Assembly (NCBI RefSeq): GCF_003113895.1
Contig: NZ_BDUD01000001.1
Coordinates: 4,862,456-4,926,455 of the forward strand
Direction: 5' to 3'
DNA from: Nostoc commune NIES-4072
Lineage (GTDB): Bacteria; Cyanobacteriota; Cyanobacteriia; Cyanobacteriales; Nostocaceae
DNA length: 64,000 nucleotides
Shown: positions 46,901 through 53,027 of the stretch, piece by piece
How positions within the stretch are numbered: position 1 is the first letter of the stretch
How the letters are laid out: each line of letters begins with the position of its first letter
Position numbers and translations under genes: made by a program
Notes under the pieces: generated by a model
What the model saw: the letters and a program-made list of their open reading frames with translations, nothing else
What the model was told of the DNA's origin: nothing
The model's database searches: none

Positions 46901-47337
46901 TAAATATAGAAAAAGGAACTTCTTCAAACTCTACCTCAGCCAAAAAAAATTCTCTCCCAAAAGATTCTACTCGCCCTCAGCAGCCACCAACTCCCAGTTA
47001 TAACCAGCAAATTTCGCCTCCAGCACCAGTACCACAGCCAGCAACTCCACCACCAGCACCATTAAAAACCGATTCAGCAGCAAGTAACGGAAATGGGGCA
47101 AATAGAAATGGTGTAAATGGAAATGGGGTGAATGTTCATGGGGTGCAAACTTCACCTGTGCCGCCAAAGCAAACACCCGTACCTGATTGGGAACCTGACG
47201 AAGTAGCGATCGCAGCTCAACGTCTAGCAGAATTTTTCAACGGACAAATTATCCGTTTTGCAGATGATTTCCCAGAATTCTCCGATTCTGTGGCTACACC
47301 TGAGTGGGTAGAGGAAGCAGAGGTGGATGATGAATAA
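43996..47337 (+). CDS. dnaX: DNA polymerase III subunit gamma/tau interrupted by an intein
   Basis: I take the ATG at 43996 (MSYEPLHHKYRPKSFAELVG); a frame-compatible ATG at 43969 is less likely. The clamp-loader ATPase has Walker A GPRGTGKTSS (about residues 45-54), a four-Cys zinc site (LNCLKSDK...CGVCEVCQG), Walker B VYVIDE|CHMLS and SRC in IISRCQRF. Walker B is split by a 430-residue intein (44383-45672). After splicing the protein would be about 683 residues. The C-terminal tail is Pro/Asn-rich, followed by tau-like sequence (WQQVLANLQPKSRQEMLRQM) and an acidic end. It loads the beta clamp during replication, so splicing must succeed for viability. A convergent terminator is shared with the next gene. 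Confidence 0.9.
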   Translation: MSYEPLHHKYRPKSFAELVGQEAIATTLTNAIGTSKIAPAYLFTGPRGTGKTSSARILAKSLNCLKSDKPTAEPCGVCEVCQGITKGYALDIIEIDAASNTGVDNIRELIEKAQFAPVQCRYKVYVIDECLTGDSLVLTDEGFQRIDDPKIKDKKVLSYNDLLSKWEFKKVVRWLDQGERQTLVIKTTNREIRCTGNHLIRTNQGWLQAKDVKEGVKILSPVNVDAASSFTNLVSTDVPGDLLADTSLKAIHLGKNHTTWNLSLNKLNYSDLSVPAGVEKSSISQPFYKKKAEESSASSLAGKNIHIKKDTESGNLEQKSSLQMRQLSSQMHLDLSTEPYLEIALSVIPINTADSPDCVGHTQKNSKNGWNTKPIAFKNCVQNCELQLTKDTETYQLPVTQLVIPNSKMSLTSLSQIGIKSSSLWTGLIELPQKGLLGGTWMMAHSVSVHKEVHKFNCIQKDSLAQKINLSPVGLQQWDIQPQQSFIPEVVQTKHTTTSRWAQAPVDNGWQTLNNIPSPRWITSLETVESVHLAGVERVYDIEVADNHNFVANGLLVHNCHMLSTQAFNALLKTLEEPPRHVVFVLATTDPQRVLPTIISRCQRFDFRRIQLEAMVKHLSAIASFENIHISPDAVTLVAQLSQGGLRDAESLLDQLGLLAGVVTPDRVWDLVGTVSEQDLLALLNAIAQDKPEAVLDCTHYILDRGREPLTLLQNLAAFYRDLLIAKTAPNRHDLVACTQQTWTALIEFAQYFDMSVILAGQKHLREAEVQIKNTTQPRLWLEVTLLGLLPSATNIQPQAPSVMQRVNTPAVSPSYSPAVTQNVSSLPIAEPQKNHNSANNHVAAAQNQSVTSSSPVERQTNHNSAANSVSPPIPEPESVPVPPTNVEPVTSEVVEEAEYDLTQVWQQVLANLQPKSRQEMLRQMSQLIEFDGVVARIAIKQAWYDKGKSYLPMITAAFQQTFQREIQINIEKGTSSNSTSAKKNSLPKDSTRPQQPPTPSYNQQISPPAPVPQPATPPPAPLKTDSAASNGNGANRNGVNGNGVNVHGVQTSPVPPKQTPVPDWEPDEVAIAAQRLAEFFNGQIIRFADDFPEFSDSVATPEWVEEAEVDDE
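44383..45672 (+). other. DnaX intein (430 residues) with splicing blocks intact
   Basis: The intein starts with Cys in CLTGDSLVLTDEGFQRIDD (block A), has the N3-type GNHLIRTNQGWLQAKDVKEG (block B, with the conserved His), and ends RVYDIEVADNHNFVANGLLV followed by HN|C (blocks F and G, with the His-Asn pair and the +1 Cys). All residues needed for class 1 splicing are present. It sits exactly within the Walker B motif of DnaX, a site used by other cyanobacterial DnaX inteins. The middle 300 residues in this frame are Ser/Gln/Lys-rich and show no endonuclease motifs, because the endonuclease is encoded in another frame of the same DNA. Confidence 0.85.
44610..45605 (+). CDS. LAGLIDADG-type homing endonuclease nested out of frame inside the intein
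   Basis: The 331-residue frame (ATG at 44610) is offset by one base from the DnaX/intein frame. It carries two N-terminal Cys-rich motifs (CQCGCG...FVSGHQFKG and CACGCG...YKKGHG, probably zinc-binding). These are followed by LGLIYGTLLGDCSISYP and LAWWYMDDGSLSLS, the two LAGLIDADG-type helices with their catalytic acidic residues (GD, DD). Residues between match HTH/DNA-contact segments such as RLCWTHAEKQQEWLEY. It should cut the intein-free dnaX allele. The weak AGG-rich sequence before the ATG suggests internal initiation. It ends with TGA at 45603-45605, before the intein C-terminal splicing block. Confidence 0.8.
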   Translation: MATSKGRKRRSEDTIPCQCGCGILIYKFGIDGRTRRFVSGHQFKGNTSRQKSYDLESILKQAELLRPFCACGCGEKLDIPTFLQKKGRGIISIQSRWEKHPYKKGHGIWKLRTEKFLADAAVIQPNALGLIYGTLLGDCSISYPNKYSRFPRLCWTHAEKQQEWLEYKAYRLQELRPKLRITANKGYGNISVTCNTACHPQLKDVFDIVKPNRDKKLVSMDWLNRITPEGLAWWYMDDGSLSLSPQGSPQIQLHTEGFSGAENQLIASWLTAMGYSAATKFYTRSSTDKTYHYIQMGASTSRQWLADLKQYSISAMDYKFGDSRICSPRWG

Positions 47338-47377
47338 AAAAATGCAAAATTACCAAAAATAATTTTGCATTTTTAAT
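47338..47377. terminator. Bidirectional hairpin between dnaX and the glycosyltransferase
   Basis: AAAAATGCAAAATTA pairs with TAATTTTGCATTTTT around a short AT loop, with T-runs on both sides, so it can stop dnaX (plus) and the convergent glycosyltransferase (minus). A TTTTTAA tandem repeat continues to about 47392. Confidence 0.65.
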
Positions 47378-47402
47378 TTTTAATTTTTAATTCCTAAAGG
47401 AG

Positions 47403-48809
47403 CTATTCCCCATTCCCAGTATGTAAAGTTTTCACCCATTTTAGCCGCTTTGGTCTTACCGACATGCGGGCAGTAGTACTGCTCATAACGACTAACCAGT
47501 GCAACATATATAAACTGCCACGCAGGGTTTGCACCAGCATCAGAAAATATGTAGAAGGTGAAAATTTCTGATCTTGACGGATGCGCCTTAAACCTGTAAG
47601 CATCCCTACCATCGACATAGAAATGGACAAGCCTGTGATGGGGCTTAACATGGGTGGACGATGACGAGCAATCGCCATTAATAAATCTGGGACTGTTGCT
47701 GTGGGTAAGATATACATAATCAGCATAAAAATCAGCAAATCCCAGCTTTTGCGCGCTCCCATCCGGTTTTTGAGAATTAAATCCCAATAATCTAAATAGC
47801 GTTGATAACCGCCTTCTGCCCAACGGTTGCGCTGATGCCAAAGTGCGATCGCACTTGTCACTCCTTCTTCTTGCACTGCTGGATGGAAAACACACTCAAT
47901 ATCCCACTTATCCAAATGTAAGCGGATTGTCAAATCCAAATCATCGGTAATGGTTTCTTCATTCCAGCCACCGCAGCTTTCCAAGGCTGAACGCCTGACA
48001 AATTGACCATTGCCGCGCAGTTCGCCAATGCCACCAAGGGCAGTTCGCTGTTGCTGAAACCAAGTATCAAGTGCCATTTCGGCCATTTGACCCTTAGTCC
48101 AAAAGTTTGTTTTAGCGTTGGCGATCGCTTTTCGCACCTGCACCGCCCCCACCTTTTCTCTTTGAAATAAAGGTATTACCTGTTGCAGTAAATCTGGTGT
48201 TACTTGGGCATCAGCATCAAATACTGCTATAATATCGCCCTTTGTCAGAGGCAATACCTGATTTAACGCCCCCGATTTGCCACCAGTAGCTTCTGCTGAA
48301 CGCCTTAATACTTTCAGTTGCTCGTGTTTCTGTTGAAGTTCTGCTAATAAACGTGGTGTGCTATCACTGCTGTGATCGTCAATTATCCATACTTCGTATT
48401 GCCCACCTGGATATTCCAGATTACAAAGATTTTTAACTAATTTAGCAATTACCGCTTCCTCATTTTTCGCAGCTACTAATACAGATACAGAGGGTAAATC
48501 TCCCTGTATTTCTTTTGGATAACGACGGGATTTAGTAAACACTACCACCAAGGCATGAAATCCTAGAATGGTGGTCAGTCCTAGAATAAATATAGAAGCC
48601 CAAGAAACTAAATGTAGAGCGATCGTGCTACTCCAGACGATAGTCAAGACTAGAGCCGCTTTGCGTCTACGACCTTGAAACCGGGGTGTTAGAGACACAG
48701 GATCTGTCTCTAATACTGACTCCTCATTTGCTGATAGGTCAGACAATAAGGAGTTGAGCGGATCAAGCTCTTGATAAGAATCTTCTTCGGGCCAGGAATT
48801 CGCTGGCAT
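47403..48809 (-). CDS. Membrane glycosyltransferase family 2 (processive, cellulose-synthase-like)
   Basis: The 468-residue protein has two N-terminal membrane helices, a GT2 domain and about three C-terminal membrane helices. Catalytic motifs are SVSVLVAAKNEEAVIAKLVK, WIIDDHSSDSTPRLLAELQ (nucleotide-sugar Asp), AVFDADAQVTPDLLQQ (DxD metal site), RGNGQFVRRSALESCGGW, ETITDDLDLTIRL (catalytic Asp) and HQRNRWAEGGYQRYL (QxxRW). The last is the mark of processive enzymes such as cellulose, hyaluronan and curdlan synthases. It should build a polysaccharide at the inner membrane. No partner gene is next to it. Confidence 0.85.
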   Translation of the reverse strand: MPANSWPEEDSYQELDPLNSLLSDLSANEESVLETDPVSLTPRFQGRRRKAALVLTIVWSSTIALHLVSWASIFILGLTTILGFHALVVVFTKSRRYPKEIQGDLPSVSVLVAAKNEEAVIAKLVKNLCNLEYPGGQYEVWIIDDHSSDSTPRLLAELQQKHEQLKVLRRSAEATGGKSGALNQVLPLTKGDIIAVFDADAQVTPDLLQQVIPLFQREKVGAVQVRKAIANAKTNFWTKGQMAEMALDTWFQQQRTALGGIGELRGNGQFVRRSALESCGGWNEETITDDLDLTIRLHLDKWDIECVFHPAVQEEGVTSAIALWHQRNRWAEGGYQRYLDYWDLILKNRMGARKSWDLLIFMLIMYILPTATVPDLLMAIARHRPPMLSPITGLSISMSMVGMLTGLRRIRQDQKFSPSTYFLMLVQTLRGSLYMLHWLVVMSSTTARMSVRPKRLKWVKTLHTGNGE

Positions 48810-49425
48810 AGGTTAGGTTGCTTGATTCAAAAACCAGTATTTGTCTACAGTTAGTAATTTTACGGACAAATATCCCTAATCTACTTTTCCCGATATTAAT
48901 CGGAATGGGCAAACTGCAATACCCGCTATCCCTAAGCCAAAAGCCGGTGGGACTACCTTTGTTGTCACCGCTACTTTGCGTAATTACCTCGCATTAACCA
49001 CCTTTGCTACTCTTAGACAGAGGCTTGATTCCTTTGATAGCCATTTAGCTAGGAAGCTTGTAGAGTGGGAATTTCTTCAATGAGAACTCCGATTTGGGCA
49101 AAGTAATAACAAGGTAACAACAGCTGGTTGTTGGGAGAAACAGCAATAATAACATCCACCACTTTACAGTGGGGATTTTAGTGTTATCTTCCCTAACGTC
49201 GATAAAAGTTAGTGCAGCCCTATTCTAACCGAAATTTTAATATTTCTTAGCAGTAACTTCATTTTTGGGCATAGAACAGAAGAGGCAGAGGATCAGTGGG
49301 AAGGGTGCAGAGGAGAGAAACTTTCTTCCTGCTTTCACACTCCCCATTCATCACTATGTGCTTTAGATACATCTTTTGGGAATACTACTAACATCCACTA
49401 ATATCCCCAGTTGGCATATTTAACA
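48810..49425. other. Intergenic region with a short open piece
   Basis: At about 48898-49081 the plus strand can be read as about 60 residues (IPAIPKPKAGGTTFVVTATL, then RQRLDSFDSHLARKLVEWEF) without a start codon. It may be a gene remnant or chance. No other signal seen. Confidence 0.3.
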
Positions 49426-49806
49426 ATGTCTATTGACCAACTCCAACTCCAACCTGCCACTCAACAACAAGCCAGTGTTTATTTACCTTATATTCAGGGC
49501 ACTAAACGCAATTTTTTACCTCTTGCCATTAGCCTTTATCAAAAAGGGGTCTTGGAGGGACACCGAAAGATAGAAGCCAGTGAACATGTTCCCTTTGTTG
49601 CCTCTTGGAATGTTGCGACTTTACCCTCAGACTTAACCCGTTGCCGAATCCAGTTTGATGGCAATGCTGACCTGAGTTACGAACTGATGATGGCTAGTTT
49701 CGAGTTTATTAATTTTTTAATTGAAGTTATGGATAACTATAAACGTCATCGTGCGACCGATTTTTCACAACCGTTTTATCGCAAACTACTGCGTATAGAC
49801 GATTGA
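49426..49806 (+). CDS. Conserved cyanobacterial protein, possibly EbsA-like type IV pilus factor
   Basis: I take the ATG at 49426 (MSIDQLQLQPATQQQASVYL); a TTG at 49411 is possible. The 126-residue protein carries QGTKRNFLPLAISLYQKGVL, PFVASWNVATLPSDLTRCRI, QFDGNADLSYELMMASFEFI and FYRKLLRIDD. It has no membrane segment. The size and pattern recall the small cyanobacterial protein annotated as EbsA, linked to type IV pili and biofilm control. I recall this only loosely, so the symbol is withheld. It stands alone. Confidence 0.6.
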   Translation: MSIDQLQLQPATQQQASVYLPYIQGTKRNFLPLAISLYQKGVLEGHRKIEASEHVPFVASWNVATLPSDLTRCRIQFDGNADLSYELMMASFEFINFLIEVMDNYKRHRATDFSQPFYRKLLRIDD

Positions 49807-49934
49807 TTAACATTTCCCCGAAAGATTTACCTGCTCTACCTCCTGCGATTTTTTAGTTCCATCGAACTCACGTTATTTATGACTCTAGGTTTTCAAGTAG
49901 TTGAAGTAGGGTTAGCTTCTAGCTCTGTATTAAC

Positions 49935-50086
49935 TATAGGATTACTATTTGATTTTTGAACAAAATTAGGTGTTGTAGAGTGTGTTAGAACGGAGTTCGT
50001 AACGCACTATTATCAAGGGTTTGATGCGTTACGCTGTCGCTAACACATCCTACGGATATTTTCAGAAATCAAACCGGATTCCTATA
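49935..50086 (-). repeat. MITE-like repeat family A, copy 3 (152 bp)
   Basis: Begins TATAGGATTACTATTTGATT and ends AAACCGGATTCCTATA, in the same orientation as copy 2. The interior GTGTTAGAACGGAGTTCGTA and GATGCGTTACGCTGTCGCTA match the other copies. Confidence 0.8.
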
Positions 50087-50106
50087 CCATACACACATTA
50101 GATGGC

Positions 50107-50319
50107 ACGATGGCGATCGCAACAAAAACTAGAGGGAGCATCCACTTTCGGCGGATCTACTTTTTTAGATGAACCATATAGTAGGGTTTTAGGAGTATCA
50201 AAGTTATGTTTCTTCCAAAAGTGGATGCTCCCAAACTAGACGCACTTCAGGCGAAGAGGCAAAACTGGCACATCTTAGCAATAAACTGGATCAAATTGAG
50301 TCTGCATTGCAATTATAAG
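50107..50319 (+). pseudogene. Small reading frame interrupted by a MITE
   Basis: If the 99 bp element at 50134-50232 and one copy of its 8-bp target duplication are removed, the flanks join into one open frame: MAIATKTRRTSGEEAKLAHL, then SNKLDQIESALQL and a stop at about 50319. The product would be only about 33 residues and helical, so it may be the end of a once longer gene. It is inactive as it stands. Confidence 0.5.
50134..50232. mobile_element. 99 bp MITE with 8-bp target-site duplication
   Basis: Terminal inverted repeats GGGAGCATCCACTTT and AAAAGTGGATGCTCCC bound the element. It is flanked on each side by AAACTAGA, an exact 8-bp direct repeat. There is no coding capacity. A single terminal-repeat-like sequence (GCAAAAGTGGGATGCTCCC) occurs at about 56717-56736. 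Confidence 0.75.
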
Positions 50320-50476
50320 GCTATGTAAATATACAGTTATTTGACTGATGCAAATCAGGATTTCCTAACCTAGAAAATAAGGAAAACATAGATATTAAGT
50401 TAATTCGTGTTTGTTTATACTATTTCAAATTTTTGTAATGGTTATACTCATGACTTAGGTTCTACCTGGGAATTAG

Positions 50477-50500
50477 GAAGTGGCTTTGCCACTTCTTTTT
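50477..50500 (+). terminator. Rho-independent terminator
   Basis: GAAGTGGC pairs with GCCACTTC around TTT and is followed by TTTTT (50495-50500). No intact plus-strand gene precedes it closely; it may have belonged to the small broken frame upstream. Confidence 0.6.
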
Positions 50501-50604
50501 ATTTATTTTCTAGCCCAGTAAAAAATAAATTAAAAGTTCAAAATAATTTTGTTGAACTTTTATTAATTGTTATACCATTTGACAAAATACCTGCTATATC
50601 CACA

Positions 50605-50635
50605 TTTTAGGGACGTACATCTGTACGCCCCTAAA
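50605..50635. repeat. Palindrome TTTTAGGG...CCCCTAAA
   Basis: TTTAGGGACGTACA pairs with TGTACGCCCCTAAA with a two-base loop. It is downstream of the Rieske gene (minus strand), and could act as its terminator. Confidence 0.5.
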
Positions 50636-50735
50636 GCCGATTCATTTGTTGCAAAGATTGTTGACAATGCTATGATTTCGTGTGCATTTAATTGATCGAC
50701 CAGCCTGATGGAATTCTGGGCACATAGACATGATC

Positions 50736-51824
50736 TTAATCATTGCTCATTTTATCTTGCCATCTCTCACGCTTAGGCTTGCTCTCCACATCGCGCGATC
50801 GCGCTTCTTGCCAAGTTCCCCACATTAGGGATTGCTGTTTTTCAACATGGTTAATGAACTGCATGATTGGCTGATCTACTTTGAGGGGAGTTTTGAAATC
50901 GAACTTAATTGTTTGGACAATCTTAATATCACCCATAAGAAAGAACTTACCTGCAATCTTAGTCAGCCATAACACAACTCGATTGCTTAACCAACCAAAA
51001 AATCCTTTACGTTTCTTAGTAAGCAATAAGATTTGTCCTTCAGCTTTTCCGCCTTCGTGGAGGCGAACTGCAAACATCATGTGGACATGGAAGAAATCGG
51101 GGCCAAGCGTCACAATGACAATGCTCCCGTACCAATAGCAAACACTGTAAGTTATGGCCTTTTTGTAGAAAAGACGAATGAGCTTAATGAAAAAGGGATT
51201 GTCTTTGATAGGTGTAATATTACTGAAAATAATTGCATTTTCGTTCAGTTCCTGTCCGTCAAAAATAATTTCTATTGGTAGTTCGTGAACTGTATTAAAG
51301 TGTTGAGCATCAATCGCATTAATCATCACCACACTGGGGTGACAGTTCATTAAAAAGTGAGAATGGATAGCGACATCACACTCTTCTTGTTCCAATTCTG
51401 GAACAAAAGGTAGAGGTTGTTGTGGGATTTCTCCAGTCCAAACCCAAATCATCCCGTACTTCTCAGCAGTGGGCCAAGTTTGTAATTTCAAGGAAAGCGG
51501 TGTATCTAAACATGGAATATCAATACACATTCCTTCAGCATCAAACTTCCAGTGGTGGAAAAAACAACGTAGTGCATTACCCTCAACTTTTCCTTCAGCA
51601 AGGTGAGCGCCCATGTGTGGACAGTAGGCATCAAAGGTAGCCACTCTTTTGTCTTTACCACGGTAAATCACTAGTTCTCTGCCCAAAATCGTGACAGGTT
51701 TTACTTGACCTACCCGCAGATTTCGAGAGGGTATTATCCAATACCATCCCTCAATAAAATGCTCTGGATTATTGAAGTTTTTAGGTTTACGGCTTGAGCT
51801 AAAAGTCTGCGAGTTGAGATTCAT
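50736..51824 (-). CDS. Rieske non-heme iron oxygenase, alpha-subunit type
   Basis: The 362-residue protein has an N-terminal Rieske [2Fe-2S] domain with CPHMGAHL and CFFHHWKF (Cys-x-His ... Cys-x2-His, about residues 68-93). The C-terminal oxygenase domain holds the mononuclear iron site in NAIDAQHFNTVHELP (His-x4-His after the bridging Asp). Such enzymes hydroxylate aromatic or terpenoid substrates using electrons from a ferredoxin/reductase. No membrane segment is clear at the C-terminus. It diverges from the MerR gene with about 350 bases between. The substrate is unknown. Confidence 0.85.
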   Translation of the reverse strand: MNLNSQTFSSSRKPKNFNNPEHFIEGWYWIIPSRNLRVGQVKPVTILGRELVIYRGKDKRVATFDAYCPHMGAHLAEGKVEGNALRCFFHHWKFDAEGMCIDIPCLDTPLSLKLQTWPTAEKYGMIWVWTGEIPQQPLPFVPELEQEECDVAIHSHFLMNCHPSVVMINAIDAQHFNTVHELPIEIIFDGQELNENAIIFSNITPIKDNPFFIKLIRLFYKKAITYSVCYWYGSIVIVTLGPDFFHVHMMFAVRLHEGGKAEGQILLLTKKRKGFFGWLSNRVVLWLTKIAGKFFLMGDIKIVQTIKFDFKTPLKVDQPIMQFINHVEKQQSLMWGTWQEARSRDVESKPKRERWQDKMSND

Positions 51825-52172
51825 TTTTATGGTTTCACTTGAGGTGAAGCTGTTAATCTAGAAGTAACATGAGAACTAGAATAAAACAGTTACTTTCAGT
51901 ACCAGGACAAACAGTTACCCAATCAATGGAGCAAATTAGAGAAACAAAATATCGAGTTAAGTTTCTTGAAAATGTTAAAATTATGCTAGCTAAATCTCAG
52001 ACTATGTAAGCTAAAATCCATTAAAAATAGATATTTGAAAAATCACAACTTAGTAATATCTCTAATTAGATCAAAATTTCAACTACTGACGCTAACATTT
52101 TGCTAAACTCTCAAATGAGTTGATAAATAGAAAAATATGTAATAATAATTACAATAGTTGGGAAAATATGCC
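51825..52172. other. Divergent promoter region between Rieske oxygenase and MerR genes
   Basis: About 350 AT-rich bases hold both promoters. I see no MerR-type 19-bp-spaced operator with confidence; TTTCACTTGAGGTGAAG at about 51832-51848 is a short palindrome that could be an operator. Confidence 0.35.
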
Positions 52173-52607
52173 GTGTTAACTCAGGAAACAAAACTGCTTT
52201 TAATTGGTCAGGTAAGAGATATAAGCAAAATCCCCATTAGAACAATTCGCTATTACGAGAGTTTAGGCTTAATTAAATCATCAAAACGAACAGAGGGAGG
52301 CTTCCGCCAGTTTTCATTGGATGTGCTGACTCGTTTAGCGTTCATTAAAAGGGCACAAAATCTTGGTCTTAGCTTAGAGGAGATTGGAAATATTCTTCAG
52401 GTGTATGACCAAGGACAAACTCCTTGTGGTGAAATTCAAGAAAAGCTCGAAGAGAAGCTCTTGCAAATTGATCATCAAATTGATCAGTTGTTAACTTTAC
52501 GATCTGAAATAAAGGGATTACTTTCAGGCTGGAAGAATACGGGCGGACAGCATGAAGATACAATTTGTCCGATCATTCAAAACACTAGTACCGCAGCGCG
52601 GAATTAA
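52173..52607 (+). CDS. MerR-family metal- or stress-responsive regulator
   Basis: The GTG at 52173 (MLTQETKLLLIGQV) is preferred over a TTG at 52158. The product of about 144 residues has a MerR winged HTH (LIGQVRDISKIPIRTIRYYE, SLGLIKSSKRTEGGFRQFSL), a long dimer helix and a C-terminal part with two cysteines (QGQTPCGEIQ and DTICPIIQ). Cys in those two places is common in CueR/ZntR-type metal sensors. The copper export genes start downstream on the other strand, so it is a candidate regulator of them; its own operator was not located. Confidence 0.8.
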   Translation: MLTQETKLLLIGQVRDISKIPIRTIRYYESLGLIKSSKRTEGGFRQFSLDVLTRLAFIKRAQNLGLSLEEIGNILQVYDQGQTPCGEIQEKLEEKLLQIDHQIDQLLTLRSEIKGLLSGWKNTGGQHEDTICPIIQNTSTAARN

Positions 52608-52640
52608 ATAATTTATAATTCGTAATAGTTTTTAGTGTTT

Positions 52641-52692
52641 GTAGTAAGCACTTTAGTGTTTATAAAATAAGGGCTAAAGTCCTTACTACGAA
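52641..52692 (-). repeat. Double-hairpin repeat family D, copy 2 (52 bp, inverted)
   Basis: GTAGTAAG ... CTTACTAC encloses GCACTTTAGTG and GGGCTAAAGTCC hairpins. Relative to copy 1 at 23347-23398 the inner hairpins are swapped, as expected for the opposite orientation. Confidence 0.7.
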
Positions 52693-52780
52693 ATTGTTTA
52701 TCCATCAATTTAAACTTGAAAAAATGCTAGGCAAGGCGGAATTAAAAATTAAAAAATCAAGCAATTTTTTTGTTCCTCAT

Positions 52781-53008
52781 CTAGGACTCAGGACTTTTAT
52801 AAAGAAGAAACCACCACAACTCTAGTCCAATCAAGGCTAAACCTGCGATCGCAACTCCAACTTTCAACCCCAAAGGTTGCTCGATCCGGTGAAATTGGCT
52901 GTTTTGCTCTGGCGAGTGGGCTGGCATTTCTGCTAATGCTACACGTGATGTTCCAGCGAGAAGCACTAAAGCTGTAAGGCTTCCCCAAAGCATTTTTTTA
53001 CTGAACAT
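52781..53008 (-). CDS. Small two-helix membrane protein downstream of the copper ATPase
   Basis: I start at the ATG at 53006-53008, not at longer upstream readings that overlap the ATPase gene. The 75-residue protein has an N-terminal signal-like helix (MFSKKMLWGSLTALVLLAGT), a short loop with MPAHSPEQNSQFHRIEQ (Met and His that could touch copper) and a C-terminal helix LKVGVAIAGLALIGLELWWF. The IEQPLxLKxxV...GLELWWFL pattern recurs in cyanobacterial copper-related proteins, as I recall. It lies 20 bases after the ATPase stop, so it is probably the last gene of the copper operon. Function is not known. Confidence 0.6.
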   Translation of the reverse strand: MFSKKMLWGSLTALVLLAGTSRVALAEMPAHSPEQNSQFHRIEQPLGLKVGVAIAGLALIGLELWWFLLYKSPES

Positions 53009-53027
53009 TTCCGAAATTATCCTGAAA

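Larger units (their letters stand above)
49807..50735. other. Repeat-rich intergenic region
   Basis: Holds a family A MITE (49935-50086), a 99 bp MITE with target duplication (50134-50232) inside a small broken reading frame, a terminator (50477-50500) and a palindrome (50605-50635). No intact gene. Confidence 0.65.
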
